A stretch of DNA of 64,000 nucleotides from Pseudoips prasinana (GCA_951640165.1 OX621263.1:12220001-12284000); one strand, 5' to 3'; counted from the stretch's first letter, positions 42,760-53,818 are shown. Made by a program: numbers and translations. The notes: generated by a model from the letters alone, not told the origin.

Positions 42760-43060
42760 ATTTTTTACTGATGAAGATAGTGAAGTAAGCTGTGTAACGA
42801 ATACCAAAGACACAAATAGGCCAAAAATAGTTGTTGAACAGAGTGACTCGAGTATCAGTTCAAGCGACTCTGATTATGACTCTGATACCAATTCCAGCCG
42901 ATTATCAACATCCAGTAGTTCATGAATTGCAGATTTTTCTTCAGATGATAGTGTTGAAGATCCCCTTTCTACCCATTCATGAAAATCTTCTGATTCCGAA
43001 GGACATATACAGTCAAAAGTAATTGCCAAACCATTTTGTATTTCACCCCAACCGGGCCCT
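42760..43060 (+). pseudogene. Decayed Ser/Asp-rich protein segment of the TIR element
   Basis: Read in one frame from about 42,760, this gives a Ser/Asp/Glu-rich, probably disordered segment including SSDSDYDSDTNSSRLSTSSS, with stop codons at about 42,922 and 42,980. The 56.8-kb copy keeps the same frame open across both positions, which supports former coding. A polypyrimidine-CAG acceptor precedes it (about 42,750) and a GTAAGT donor lies at 42,323, suggesting an intron. No family is recognised. Confidence 0.5.
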
Positions 43061-44469
43061 TCTCGTGTACAACATCACTTACTCATCAATGATAATCTGC
43101 CAGTCAATATATACTCAGTCGCCTAATATAGAAACACAGCCATCCATCAGTCATAATCAAAAAGTCAAATCGGCTGATATAAAACTAATAAAGTCCATCG
43201 AGATTATGAGAACAAATTTTTCTTCAAGACTTCTTACGAAACTGAAGAGTTTACCTCGGTAGCCACGCTGACAAAAAGAAGGTCTGCTAATCCTATAGCG
43301 CCAAAAAACTGCACAAACAAAAACTTAAAATAACTGAAACTAAAAAACAGGGTATTCTTAAACTTATTGAGAAAAATATCATTCCTAAGTATTACCAAAG
43401 CTATTACGAAAATTTGTAATTTTAATAATAGATACCTAATAGTGATAATATTTAGCATAGTTAATTTTAAAAGTTCCTTTTGATTATAAAGAGTTATAAA
43501 TTTCATACAAACATTTACATAACAATAATAAATAACGATTATAAATTGTAACTTAAAATATTTTACGTAAAAAGTGCCTTAAATTGTTTATAATTGTGAT
43601 TTTTTAAGACTACTTAGATTGTTATTGTGCAATAGTATTATTACATTATAAGCTATAATATTTTGCTACTGAATTATGTGCCTTTAGAACTGATCTCGTA
43701 TTTTGTTTTGTTTAAATTATTAATGTTAAAGAGAGACAAATTAGTGTCGTTAGTTGATTATTTTTTGAGTTTTTATGGTTATTTTTTGTATATTTTGGCA
43801 ATGATTATAACAGATTTATCTCTTGTTTTTTCTATTATTCTTACAAATATATATGTTTTAGAGAGATGTTTAATTTTACTGAATAATAGTTACGTGCAAA
43901 GTTGATCTCAATTATATTACTTAATAATAAGTTTAGATATTTTAATACAATGTTTTCCTGGTGTCCATTCACTTATGTTTTTACCTAGTAATAAGATTAA
44001 ACTTTTTGATACGGTTCTTTACCAAAAAGGTACAATAAACCATTTTTATTTGTAAAACTATGTTTAATTTTTGACATATTTTTTATAATATTGGTTCAAA
44101 TTCTGAATGCAAAAGGGACTTTTATGCTTTTTTTTCTTAATAGGAAACAGCCATTACAACGTTTATATTGTAGATAGATAGAGCTAAAAAATACGCATCT
44201 AATGATATATTAATATCTTATATTTAATTAATAAATATATGAAATATTATAAAAAAACAGTATCAAAAATTTGTTTTGGCTGTCCTGTAAAATTTATGGA
44301 TTTTGATTTGTGTCCCTTTTGTATTTAAGGAGCGATATATCTACTACCCAGTGGTATAGCGGTAATGATTAATTGCAGTCTATGTAGGTAAGTCTGTATG
44401 TATGAATGTTTGTATGTACATTTGTATGTTCCATTTTTTCTTTGTATACTTAACGAAATGACACGGGAT

Positions 44470-44545
44470 CTACCGATATGATAAAACGACACACCGAGAT
44501 GATAAAATGATCCATCAATATGATAAAGCAATCCACCGATGATGT
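44470..44545 (+). repeat. Short minisatellite (ATGATAAAA-CCACCGAT type)
   Basis: Three to four diverged units of about 23 bp, each ATGATAAA followed by an AC/CC-rich part and (C)CGAT or CAAT. A hairpin AATCGGTGGT-TTATT-ACCACCGATT follows at about 44,631-44,655. Confidence 0.6.
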
Positions 44546-45361
44546 GACAAACCTGCGCGTTGATCATGAATCAAAATACCGATATTAGATATAAGACAGC
44601 GATTGATTTTTTCAGTGTAAATTATGAAATCGGTGGTTTATTACCACCGATTACACCAAAGTGAGAAAACCGATGTGAGAAAACAAACAGTTTTTAGAAA
44701 ATTAGTAAAAATTCATAATATCTAGGATAAATTCAATAACAGTCTATGAATCGCATTCCATAACTATAGGTACAACAATAATAAAACTACTCATTACACT
44801 AGAAATCTTGCAACTGAAATGGTGTACTTTAAATTATTGCGGGAAAATGCTGAGATTTGACACACTTCTGTCCTGACTGCGCACTAGCACACACTCATGA
44901 GGGAAATAATATTGGGGTGGGGACGCTGTCGGACTCGTCGATGTAAAGTTAGGTTTTAATTACTTTTGTCCATGTCCAAGTACGTTAGTGCCTCTCAGTA
45001 ATAATAATCGTTAATTATGTAATAAAATATGCTATGTAATAATAATAAAACTTATATTCTATGAAATGGAATAAGTTACTTAATTTACGTATTTTTATTA
45101 GTATACAAGGTTTTTGTTTGAAAAAAAAGTAGAGGGACAGCACCGATTTGCAGAAAATAGAGGTTTATGTATTTATTTTTATAGGTTCATATAGTCTCAG
45201 CCAAATTATATTTTTGCCACAAACCAATAACTACCTTATGAATATAATAAAAATATTACAGAACAATTTTACTTTTTTTAAATATCAATTTAATTGAAGA
45301 CAAAAAAGAAGTCATTTGGGAAATTCACCCTTATATAGATAATAACACCGAGAGTCAGGTG

Positions 45362-45470
45362 AATAAACAGATATGTTCATGCACACAAATATCTGTCCTA
45401 GGTGGGAACCCAGCCCACGACCTGCGGCGTCAAAGGCATGTACCAACCAGCCCGTCAATTTTTTTGTTAC
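45362..45470 (-). repeat. tRNA-derived SINE head fragment
   Basis: Matches, in reverse orientation, the SINE at 50,545-50,832: GACCTGCGGCGTCAAAGGCA with upstream ACACAAATATCTGTCCTAGG. The complement GGGTTCCCACC resembles a Pol III B box. A second fragment of the same head lies at 45,772-45,842. Confidence 0.65.
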
Positions 45471-45517
45471 ATTATATTTTTAATTTATTGTTTACCATTT
45501 TTAACGGACGTTTTTTT

Positions 45518-45715
45518 GACGTCCAGTGTCTCTAGCACGAGTTCCTGCAGTTTACTTACTCGATCACACGTACAGTTTCTCCCATACATTGAGCACCAGC
45601 GCCTCTCGCGGAAACTATTAAGAACTAAAACTCTGGTGCTCAATGTATGGGACGAAACTGTACGTGTGATCGAATAAGTAAACTGCAGGAACTCGTGCTA
45701 GAGGCACAGGATGTC
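45518..45715. repeat. Long fold-back (about 70-bp near-perfect inverted repeat)
   Basis: The arm 45,531-45,599 (TCTAGCACGAGTTCCTGCAG ... GAGCACCAG) is almost the exact complement of 45,632-45,702, with one substitution and one indel visible. The spacer is 32 bp, and weaker pairing extends outward by about 13 bp on each side. It could be a fold-back element, or a source of hairpin RNA if transcribed. It is flanked by two direct fragments of one SINE family. Confidence 0.92.
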
Positions 45716-45771
45716 AAATGAATAATAGTTTGTAACTTTTATGATATTGCAACGTCCGTATACTCGTGTAT

Positions 45772-45842
45772 ATGAAACCCACGATCTGTGGCGTTAAAGG
45801 CAAGCATTTACCAAACCATGCCAACCAGCCCGTCAAGTATTG
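45772..45842 (-). repeat. Second tRNA-derived SINE head fragment
   Basis: CCCACGATCTGTGGCGTTAA ... CCAACCAGCCCGTCAAG repeats the piece at 45,405-45,465 in the same orientation. Confidence 0.6.
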
Positions 45843-46759
45843 TTGATACATAAAAAATACACTAATAATACTGTGTTGTCTATAAAAAACACGCGGTCTA
45901 TAAAAAACACGTGGGGCAGTTTTTGGGTCTGCCGATAGAAATCAAGATTATTTTTTACACTTATCAATAAATAATAAAAATATAAAAGGTTTATTCCCAA
46001 CAAGCACAGATAATCGTTAACTTAGTTTAAATCTACGACAGTATAATTAATTGCGTTTAGTTTATATAATACTAATGAAGCATGCAACATTATAAGTACT
46101 AGCTAGGAAAGGCGTCTACCTCAGCAAATGTTACAGTAAATAATAATGATTACTGTAACGCTGATCTTCCGATAGCGCTTAAAAAACTACTGATTAAATT
46201 ACAAAATTATCATGCGTATCGACCTGTAGTAGCGTTTGGTTGCGACTACAACTTTAAATGTCATCAAAGAGAATATAAACAACTAGTATTGCGTCATTGC
46301 TGTGTTTACCTATCAAGAACTGTCAAAGTATAAAATATTACGATAAATATGACTGTGAATGTGGGCAGTTTAATAAGAAAAAGATCATTGCCACGTGTTT
46401 TGTGATATCTTCACTTTGTACCACTTCTAATCTAAATAATCTACAATATAATAGTGTCTATGCTAACTAATGTATGCGTGGATTTTTTACCGATTTCGCC
46501 ATGAATTCACGGTATGTTTTATTTTAGGTTTTGTTTATAAGTAAGTTTATGGAGTGCTGCGTGCATCAAGCCTAATGGAGGAAAATAAATTACAATATTA
46601 TATTGTACATCATAATTGTTATTATTTACAACATTTGTTGGAAATATTTTCTTCTTAAGTACCTATGTACATCATTTTAAAACGTAAACAAGAATGCTTA
46701 GTCATTATTGATTGTATGTATCTAACTATTATTTATAGACACGTCACCATTACTTTGTT
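45843..46759. other. AT-rich interval without recognised features
   Basis: About 900 bp of AT-rich DNA. No coding frame, RNA gene or mobile-element terminus could be supported. A short direct repeat of CTATAAAAAACACG occurs at about 45,882-45,910. Confidence 0.4.
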
Positions 46760-47265
46760 ATTGTTGGATATTAGCTGTGCCCCGCGGTTTTCCCCGCGTT
46801 AAGCCTTATAAATTATAGCTTATGTGTAATTCAGATATATTTTGCTATTATATTTACTATTGTATAAATGTTTTAACATTCCGTGTACAGAAATACCTGT
46901 AATAAGCAACTAGAAATAATAACTGTATTACTACAAACATGTTCTGACTATTTACAAGCGCTTTTTTAATGCTACGTGAATAAAAACCTTTTTATTTTAT
47001 TTTTTACATATTACTACAAAGTATCATCAATATCCATATACATCAATACTCATAAAAGTTCGCATTTATAATACTAGCTGGGTCCCGCAATTTTACCCGC
47101 GTTAACCTTTATAAATTACCCTATGATAGGTTACTATGTTAGGATATATAAGCTATATTACTACAAAGTATCATCAAAATGCGTTCGGTAGTTTTTGCGT
47201 GATAGAGTAACAAACATACACACTCACAAACTTTTAATATTAGTCTGATTACTAGGATTCTTGTT
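46760..47265 (+). repeat. Dispersed LINE 3'-end-type repeats
   Basis: Two diverged pieces start TAGCTGTGCCCCGCGGTTTT (about 46,770) and TAGCTGGGTCCCGCAATTTT (about 47,085). The second runs to GTTCGGTAGTTTTTGCGTGA and CTCACAAACTTTTAATATTA. This layout matches repeats very common in Lepidoptera that I recognise as LINE 3' tails; the exact family is uncertain. Confidence 0.55.
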
Positions 47266-47309
47266 TTTTTTTATATTACTCAACTTCAGTTTAACAATAG
47301 GGTAGCAGA

Positions 47310-48030
47310 CTATCGGATTGGATATGTCCCCACCTGCACGCTGGTGGGTGACTCCACCAAATGGGATGCCGTGGTCTCCTTCTATGAGGCAGTCATGCTC
47401 CAGAAGAAAGGGGCCGATCGGGATCGGGACCGAGCCGATCTCGCTAGCAGGCGGAGGAGACGTCAACTCTCCTTTAGGGCTAGGTATAAGAAAAGTATCC
47501 TCTACTGCAGCCACGTGTAAGCAGCTGCGGCAAGACAGCGGTCTGTTTGTGGCGCATTAGCTGTGCCGGTTGTCAGGACCTAGTACCTAATCTAGGAGGT
47601 CACGTAACTTTTCTTTTTAAAAGAACGCTCTAGGGAATCTAATCCCTCTGCCGCGGGGTACTTTACAAACATATAATAGACGGGACACAAATTACATCCA
47701 GACTCAGAACAACTATTTATGGGTCACACAAATAGTTGTCCAGCGCGGGACTTCAACCCGCGACACGAAGAGGCGAGGCGACTGTCTTAGCCGCTGCGCC
47801 ATACGTGCAGTCCTCTCAGGTGTCCTTTTAGGGCACATTGTCCACAGCGCTTGGGATATAACGTTAAAGGGAACATCGGAGCAGCATACCCGCGTTCCTG
47901 CGGTTCCACCAGTAGACGCCAGGAGAAGATCACAGCAGGTAAAGTTTAGTCGGTGTGAGTCAGCATCCCACTCGCAGACACCTTTTGCGGAAGGCATGCG
48001 TGGGATTCTCCTGACTAATAAAAAAAAGTA
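47310..48030 (+). mobile_element. 5'-truncated LINE fragment interrupted by a SINE
   Basis: The first ~210 bp read as an ORF2 C-terminus (for example WDAVVSFYEAVMLQKKGADR), then an Arg-rich stretch and a stop near 47,517. The 3' UTR begins around AAGACAGCGGTCTGTTTGTG, is split by a SINE (about 47,600-47,812), and resumes to GTTTAGTCGGTGTGAGTC and an A-rich tail near 48,025. The same 3' UTR is found inverted at 51,655-51,905. The C-terminal style suggests an R1/TRAS-like or related lepidopteran LINE; that assignment is tentative. Confidence 0.65.
47600..47812 (-). mobile_element. tRNA-derived SINE nested in a LINE
   Basis: In minus orientation it begins near GACTGCACGTATGGCGCAGC with an A-box-like TGGCGCAGCGGCTAAGA and a B-box-like CGGGTTGAAGTCCCGCG, then a body with GACCCATAAATAGTTGTTCT, and ends near GTTACG. 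A partial copy lies at 56,098-56,205 and a tail-only copy at 52,640-52,735. It is a Pol III-type retroposon, not a functional tRNA, since no cloverleaf 3' half is present. Confidence 0.7.
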
Positions 48031-48633
48031 GACATTCCCCCTGCCTTATCAAAAACTAAAAAGGTTTCGGAATCGCTTTTCTATTTATCAGTATTAAGAC
48101 AGGCCACATATAAAGACTACCAGAAAAGATGATGAAAACAAAACTCTAATTACCTTAACCCTAACGAAGTTATAAAATAGAAAATTATGGAAAACAAGAT
48201 TATTGTATCATATTCATGGGAGAAATGGATTTTAACCGAACCAAAAATTATCATGACGTCATTATTATACATTCGTCAGACTTAAAAACATATTAACTAC
48301 TCCAATATTGTTATATGCCTACCAACTTACAAATTTAGCTACTTTGCAAATATTTATAATACAAGGATTGAAATATTTAACAATCTCTTATATCTTGACA
48401 ATATAACGCATAAATATGATTATCTACTGGACTCTAACGCTAAATTGACTACCGACTACCAAATGCACTCTAGACTACAAGGAAAACTGAATAATAATGG
48501 CTTGAAAAATATTTTTATGAACTTCAGAACTACTATCAGTGAAATTGACATCGAAAACAACGCAGAAGACCATTATATAATGACAGAGAAATAATCAAGT
48601 TCAGATCAGCTTTTCTTTAATTATTTAACCATA
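48031..48633. other. AT-rich interval before the decayed LINE
   Basis: 600 bp with no supported feature. The last part may be the decayed 5' region of the LINE beginning at about 48,634, but I see no alignable motif. Confidence 0.35.
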
Positions 48634-50090
48634 ATGCATGAAAACATTGCAGGACTCATCAATAAAGCAGACCGACTAACAGTACACCTCCAGGCACTGT
48701 TTGAACAACAAAGTTCTATCGATATTCTCTGTATTAGTGAACATTTTATGGAAAAAGGACATGAAGAACTCCTGACTTTACCAAATTACAAGCTGGCAGC
48801 ATACTACTCAAGGCATAGTAAAAAAGGTGGTTCTTGTATATTAAAATAATGTATAGAAAAAGAAAGTGTGTTTGCCGTATCCTTGACCTTCATATGTCGG
48901 ATCACACTGCACAAACCTTAAAAATCCCTGTGAAAAAAACATGTGTCATCAACAATTGGAAGATAAAAACGCGTGACTATTCTTATGAAAACCTAGTCAA
49001 ATTTAGTGAATGCTTAGGATCTTTGTCATTTAATGAGGTATATTTGACAGAAAATCTGAATATAGCGTACGAGAAGTTTCTGGATTTGTTCCGATTGTTT
49101 TATTGCACTAATATCGGTGTTTTCTAAAATATTTGAAAAAGTTTCGAATTATTCGAATAAATAACTTGTCTAAAATAGAAACAAAATACCTGTCTAAAGA
49201 ACTTTATGTTTCTTGTGGAGTATGTCTCAGGGCAGCGTACTAGGTCCACTATTATTTCTTCTTTATATTAATGACTTATCACAAAATATATCTTATCCAT
49301 TGACACTGTTTGCAGACGATAGTACTTTAATTGTGAAGCAAAATAAATAAAACGAGTTAAAAAATGACATATAAAATGCATTAGAGTAATCAGTTGACTC
49401 GTTGGAACACAATAAATTAGTTCTTAACCTAGGCAAATCTAAAATCATGAATTTTAATCAAAGAATGACCACGCCTGACCTCAGTACAAAATTTTAGGCC
49501 TTACTATTGACAGTCAATTTACATGGAAAGAACATATATCGGTGTTAGTAATGAAAGTTAATAAATTCGCATTTGCATTATATAAAATAAGAAAAATTGT
49601 GGATCAGCCAGCGGTTATCATGGGTACGTTGACTCAATAATACGCTATGGCATAATCTTCTGGGGCAACTCCAGTGAAAATGAACTAATATTCAAAGCTC
49701 AAAAACATGCATTAGATCTATATGAAAATTAAAACAAACTGACAGTTGCAAACCATATTTTTCGTCACTGAATATCTTAACACTACCCTTTTGTACATCT
49801 TTGAGACGGCTTTGTTCGTGAAAAACAACATGCACTTATTTAAAAATACCTTTTGAGCAACGGTTAAAGCCTACAAGACAAAAACATAGACATGAGCTAT
49901 GTTTCCGACCTGCAAAAACCGCACTTATGCACAATAGCATATTTTTTATGGCACCTGAGATTTTCAATAAAGTACCTAATGTAATAAAAGATTATATATT
50001 ACCGCTTGCTAGTATCAAACATACATTAAGAATAATGCTTATTGAAAAGTGCTATTATACCATTACCGAATTCCTAGTTGATGACATTTA
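48634..50090 (+). pseudogene. Decayed Jockey-superfamily-like LINE (endonuclease and RT remnants)
   Basis: Pieces in several frames follow LINE order. An endonuclease start MHENIAGLINKADRL ... ILCISEHFM lies at 48,634-48,840. Reverse-transcriptase remnants with QGSVLGPLLFLLYINDLS and FADDSTLIV lie at about 49,220-49,340, and a downstream segment resembling ILGLTIDSQFTWKEHI at about 49,485. The C-terminal connection domain runs to about 50,090. Stops and frameshifts separate all pieces and the central part is missing, so the copy is dead. It resembles the LINE at 57,940-59,082 but is a different copy in the opposite direction. Confidence 0.7.
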
Positions 50091-50544
50091 AGATGTATTT
50101 ACTAATAGCTATTTGGATTCAATGACATGCTGTATTTTGTTTTCTTGACATTGTATTTAATGACACCTAATCGACCTGTACGGGTTACTCATTTAATTTT
50201 ATTTTGATATATTTAATTCTTCATGACAAATTTAACATTTAACTATTTGACATATTATTTTTTTAACCATAATATGACATTAAACTTGGCGTCACTAAAT
50301 ATGATATTTGAATATATTGAATGATAAATAGATTTGATAATAATGTAATTCCAGAGTACAAAATTATGTTATATAAAATAAATTTTATAGCAAATGTTTG
50401 TATAGACTATATTATTATAATATCAAAGCAAACGTGTACGTCTTTTTTGGCAGATTTTTTAGGAACTATGTTTATTTTAAGACCCTATATTACCAAAAAC
50501 GACACGAATAAATGAGTTTGAGTTTGAGTATTTAAAGATCGTTG
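50091..50544. other. AT-rich interval after the decayed LINE
   Basis: Probably the LINE 3' untranslated tail in its first part, with GAGTTTGAGTTTGAGT at about 50,514-50,530 looking like a microsatellite tail. Nothing else is supported. Confidence 0.35.
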
Positions 50545-50832
50545 TGTAATAAAGGGCCGGTTGACGTGATTGGTAAATGCTTGCCTTTCACGCCGCAGGT
50601 CAGACAGACATTTGTGTGCTTGAACATGTCTGTTTGTACTGAGTCTGTGTTTAATTATGTATATAAGTATGTATTTACAAAAGAAAAGTAGTATATGTAA
50701 TATATGAATTATCTGGTTTCTCTATATAAACCAGACAACTCATATATTACACATACCACTTTTATATATTCCGAAACACAAGCTCTCTTCTTAGTTTTGG
50801 ATCAGATAGCCGTGTGTGAATAATATCCCAGG
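50545..50832 (+). mobile_element. tRNA-derived SINE, near full length
   Basis: Starts GGCCGGTTGACGTGATTGGT with an A-box-like TGGTAAATGC and ...CGCCGCAGGTC, then a body CATGTCTGTTTGTACTGAGT ... TATATAAGTATGTATTTACA and a tail ending near AATAATATCCCAGGA. The B-box part (expected GTGGGTTCGAATCCC) is deleted between GCAGGTC and AGACAGACATTT. Its body contains an inverted repeat around CTGGTTTCTCTATATAAACC. The family is common in Lepidoptera. Confidence 0.7.
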
Positions 50833-50835
50833 ATA

Positions 50836-51304
50836 TACAGGGTGGCGGTAGGTGGAATTGACGTTCAAACGCAAAATTTAGATACTTTATGATGAGGAGA
50901 ATCTGAATCACCCCCATGTATGTATGTTCTACGATTTTGCGTTTTTTTGATACTTTGAAAATTTATTAGTCCTGAGCTCTATTTGAATCAATTAAAATCA
51001 AATTTTGAACTTTCGAATGAATTCTAAGTTATTTCTGCAATGATTAGATAATCCATACTTTTTAGGTTATTAAGTTGAACTATGCTAATTAGTTATCACA
51101 AAAGAACTGAAACAGAAATGGTCGACAGGACGAGAAAACAATCGAAAACTGATGTTAGGTGAAATTTACGAAAATGATCATTGAAAAAATTCTATACCGG
51201 AAACTACGCAAAATCGTAGAACACACATGGGGGTGATTCGAATACTCCTCATCATAAAGTACCAAAATTTTGCGTTTGAGCGTCAACTTTTCTGCCATCC
51301 TGTA
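50836..51304. mobile_element. 469-bp MITE with long TIRs and TA target duplication
   Basis: The ends TACAGGGTGGCGGTAGG (50,836) and its near-complement finishing GCCATCCTGTA (51,304) are flanked by TA on both sides. The inverted repeats extend over about 110 bp (both contain CAAACGCAAAATTT, TACTTTATGATGAGGAG, CACCCCCATGT, and TTCTACGATTTTGCG). It has no coding capacity. The TA duplication and short length suggest a Tc1/mariner-type non-autonomous element. It is inserted directly at the end of the SINE at 50,545. Confidence 0.85.
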
Positions 51305-51305
51305 T

Positions 51306-51654
51306 ATTAATATTAATTCAATTGTAACACAGTTACACCAATTAAAAACTAGTGTTCTCACCTGCAAATACTGTCGGCGTAAACAAAGTATGGAGCACAG
51401 ATATTGTTGAAACTAAAAATAAGCCTTTCATTTAGTATATTAAGACGTAACTATTGCATCAATACTGAACATATATTACCGACTGACTAATACATAAACA
51501 ATAAAGGTATTGTGTTATTTGTTTGATTTTGTATGCTTTAAGTGCCAACAGTTGTGAGAAGTATGTATATCCCGTTTATCAATGAAAACGGGTCATTCTG
51601 AGACCATACGAACTTTATGAATATAAATAAATATCTTGGTAGAAATAACACACT
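51306..51654. other. AT-rich interval without recognised features
   Basis: 350 bp with no convincing coding, RNA or element signal. Confidence 0.35.
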
Positions 51655-51905
51655 TTTTTTTAAAAGGCAGCGGGAATGCCAAAGCACCCGAAAAAAGTGT
51701 ATACGGGTGGGTATGTCGGACTGACACCGACTAAACCTACCTGCCGTGGACTGTCTGCTGTGTGTCCCAGATGGTCGTGAGGTCGTGACACGTAAGTACC
51801 CTGGGAGGGCTCTGGATTCTCCTCCCTATTTACAGACTCCTACCAGACCAGCACAGCGCCTGCGCCACAAACAGATCGCTGTCTTCCCGGAGCAGAAATA
51901 ACACA
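51655..51905 (-). repeat. LINE 3' UTR fragment, same family as 47.3 kb
   Basis: The complement contains AAGACAGCGATCTGTTTGTG, GGTAGGTTTAGTCGGTGTCA and an A/T-rich terminus, matching the 3' UTR of the plus-strand LINE at 47,310-48,030. Confidence 0.7.
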
Positions 51906-52224
51906 CTGCCATCTGATAACTAGTATAAAGTTCATTTATTATTGACTGTCCAGTCATATCATTTACTGTCCTATTATTGTTTGTGCAGGGTGGGGATTGT
52001 ACCCTTGACCTCTGGCTTAGCAGTCAAGGTCACTAACAATTTGACCAAGAAGGTAGTCACTGTAAAAAATTTTGTCAGCTATCTTGTAACAACAGCTGGA
52101 CTAAGATCTCCTGTCTTCGTCTCCATAAACCTTTCGATATTATGAACGTTCCTGTATTTAGACATCCGATTTATCGCGCTCGATCAATTGATATTATTTT
52201 ATGTAGCATTCGATTTTTTTTTAT

Positions 52225-52510
52225 CAGAGGACATCAGGACAAACGAGCAAGTGGATCATCTCATGGTAAGTGATCACCGCCACCCATGGACACTCGCAAC
52301 ACCAGAGGAGTCTCAGGTGCGTTGCCGGACTTTAAGAGTCAGCAAACAAGTGTTGCTGACCCCCTCCCCCCCTCCGATGAGCTCTGGCAACCTTACTCGT
52401 TACTCACTCACACGCAGAAACACAAGATTAAATTATTAATGTTATTATTAAGGAATGTCTTCTGTAAGGTGGAGGTACTTCCCCAGTCAGGCTGCTCTTT
52501 GAGCGAATGA
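52225..52510 (+). repeat. Dispersed lepidopteran repeat (GTAAGTGATCACCGCCACCCATGG type)
   Basis: ACGAGCAAGTGGATCATCTC ATGGTAAGTGATCACC, then CACCCATGGACACTCGCAAC and AGGAGTCTCAGGTGCGTTGC, form a block I recognise as very common in Lepidoptera, usually as a LINE or SINE 3' part. Short ORFs here are not genes. Confidence 0.55.
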
Positions 52511-52639
52511 CCACTGTGCCCTTTTTGTGATATTACACTTTGAATTTAGCTCAATTCTGAGTGGTGTTTAGGTAACGTGTACAATTTGTTAGAAACCCGT
52601 AAAGTAAAATTTATTTCACGCATTTCCTATCGAGTTTCT

Positions 52640-52735
52640 GTAATTTGTATCCGTCTATTATAATTTGTTTGTAAAGTACCCCACGACACAGGAATTTAGA
52701 TTATTAGATTAAGATTCCCTACTGCAGGCGTTATT
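52640..52735 (-). repeat. SINE tail fragment
   Basis: GTCTATTATAATTTGTTTGT AAAGTACCCC ... GATTCCCTA matches the tail of the SINE at 47,600-47,812 in complementary arrangement. Confidence 0.5.
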
Positions 52736-52739
52736 TTTT

Positions 52740-53050
52740 TTTATAAATCTATATAATATACATTTCCTACGTATTCTATATGATGACGGATTACATAAGT
52801 ACATTTAGGGTAATATATAAATAGATAAATAAATTTTAATAATTTTGTTATACATGTTCTGATCTCTGTATTGTGCTTAAATTAAATATAGTAGGTAATG
52901 TAAATGAGGATTTTAATTCTACTTTGTTGTGGAATGACCCAAACCAATACAAGGAAAAATACTACGTATAATTAAATTGTGCTTTTAATTAAACAAAGTA
53001 CTTTTCCTGCAGGAGTGAATCTCAGTTAAGTAAGGGAGAAATAATAATAA
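52740..53050. other. AT-rich interval without recognised features
   Basis: About 310 bp; nothing supported. Confidence 0.3.
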
Positions 53051-53054
53051 TGTC

Positions 53055-53200
53055 CTCCTAGCCGAATTTCGGACACGGCGGTCAGTCTCAAAAGGGATTA
53101 GCCATCTGCGCGGGACATATTATAGTGCACAAGTGTGTGCGCAAAACAGGAGCACTTCTCTCTAAGGATCTATTCCATCATTCTCATGACATGATGGAAC
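53055..53200 (+). repeat. Dispersed repeat (GGGATTAGCCATCTGCGCGGG type)
   Basis: CCGAATTTCGGACACGGCGG TCAGTCTC, then TAGCCATCTGCGCGGGACAT ATTATAGTGCACAAGTGTGT, is a fragment of a repeat frequent in lepidopteran genomes; its class is uncertain. Confidence 0.5.
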
Positions 53201-53528
53201 ACCTAGCGGGGAACACCCCAAAATTCCGAAACACTTTATTCCGAATTTAGATGTTCCGATTTTCAAAAGTCCGAATTTCATAATACCTAAGAATTGTAAT
53301 GTCTATTATTAAAAATCACGAAATATTTCAAAATTCGCATTTACGACTTTCGATCGATTTCGATTTGTTAATTTTTCGATTTTCATTCATTTTGAAGAGT
53401 CAAATGCTCGACGGGTTCTCAGTCCGAAAAACGACATTCCGATTTTCAATACTTCGTATAAACTAAAAGTCAACATCTTGTGCTACAAAATTTGGTGACA
53501 GAAACAAATTGCTGCAAAACCGACTTCA

Positions 53529-53613
53529 CGTAGTCTTGTCTGCAGGGCAAGACTACGCGGGCTTAAATTACACTCTAGGGTAGGACCCTAGAGTGTAATT
53601 TAAGCCCGCGTAG
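53529..53613. repeat. Two stacked hairpins, one nearly perfect palindrome
   Basis: Hairpin 1 pairs CGTAGTCTTG (53,529-53,538) with CAAGACTACG (53,548-53,557). Hairpin 2 has 29-bp perfect arms (53,553-53,581 and 53,585-53,613) around a 3-nt loop. The two share CTACG, so they are mutually exclusive folds. Confidence 0.95.
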
Positions 53614-53699
53614 GCGCGGAGAGGTGGGGCGGCCCGCGAGCTGAGAAGCAGGTGGCTTGAAGGCCCGCCGCCACGGCTGAGGCTGGCCAGCCAAGCGAG

Positions 53700-53818
53700 C
53701 GAAACAATGCCTGCTGCATGTTGCATGCCTGCTTGCTTGCTGCCTGCCTGCTTGCATGCTGCATGCCTGCTGCTTGAATGCTGCATGCCTGCTTCCATGC
53801 TGCATGCAAGCAGGCAAC
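53700..53818. repeat. TGCATGCCTGCT-type simple repeat
   Basis: Irregular repeats of TGCATGC, CCTGCT and TGCTTGC, giving low-complexity frames on both strands that are not genes. Confidence 0.85.

Larger units (their letters stand above)
42025..44338 (+). mobile_element. 2.3-kb TIR element with decayed Ser/Asp-rich coding segment
   Basis: The ends are inverted repeats of about 29 bp: ATATCGCTCCTTGAATACAA and on at 42,025, and its near-complement finishing GGAGCGATAT at 44,338. It contains a 72-bp tandem repeat (42,279-42,625) and a decayed coding stretch (about 42,760-43,060). An inverted, internally deleted copy of the same family lies at 56,414-56,935. The superfamily is unknown: I see no transposase motif, and AT-rich flanks make the target duplication ambiguous (possibly TA). 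Confidence 0.7.

Noticed and set aside
43663..43905. 80-codon hydrophobic ORF in the TIR element
   Set aside because: AT-rich composition gives Leu/Ile/Tyr-rich frames; no conservation in the second copy.
47750..47812. Possible tRNA gene
   Set aside because: A- and B-box-like motifs are present but no full cloverleaf; the sequence continues into a SINE body repeated elsewhere.
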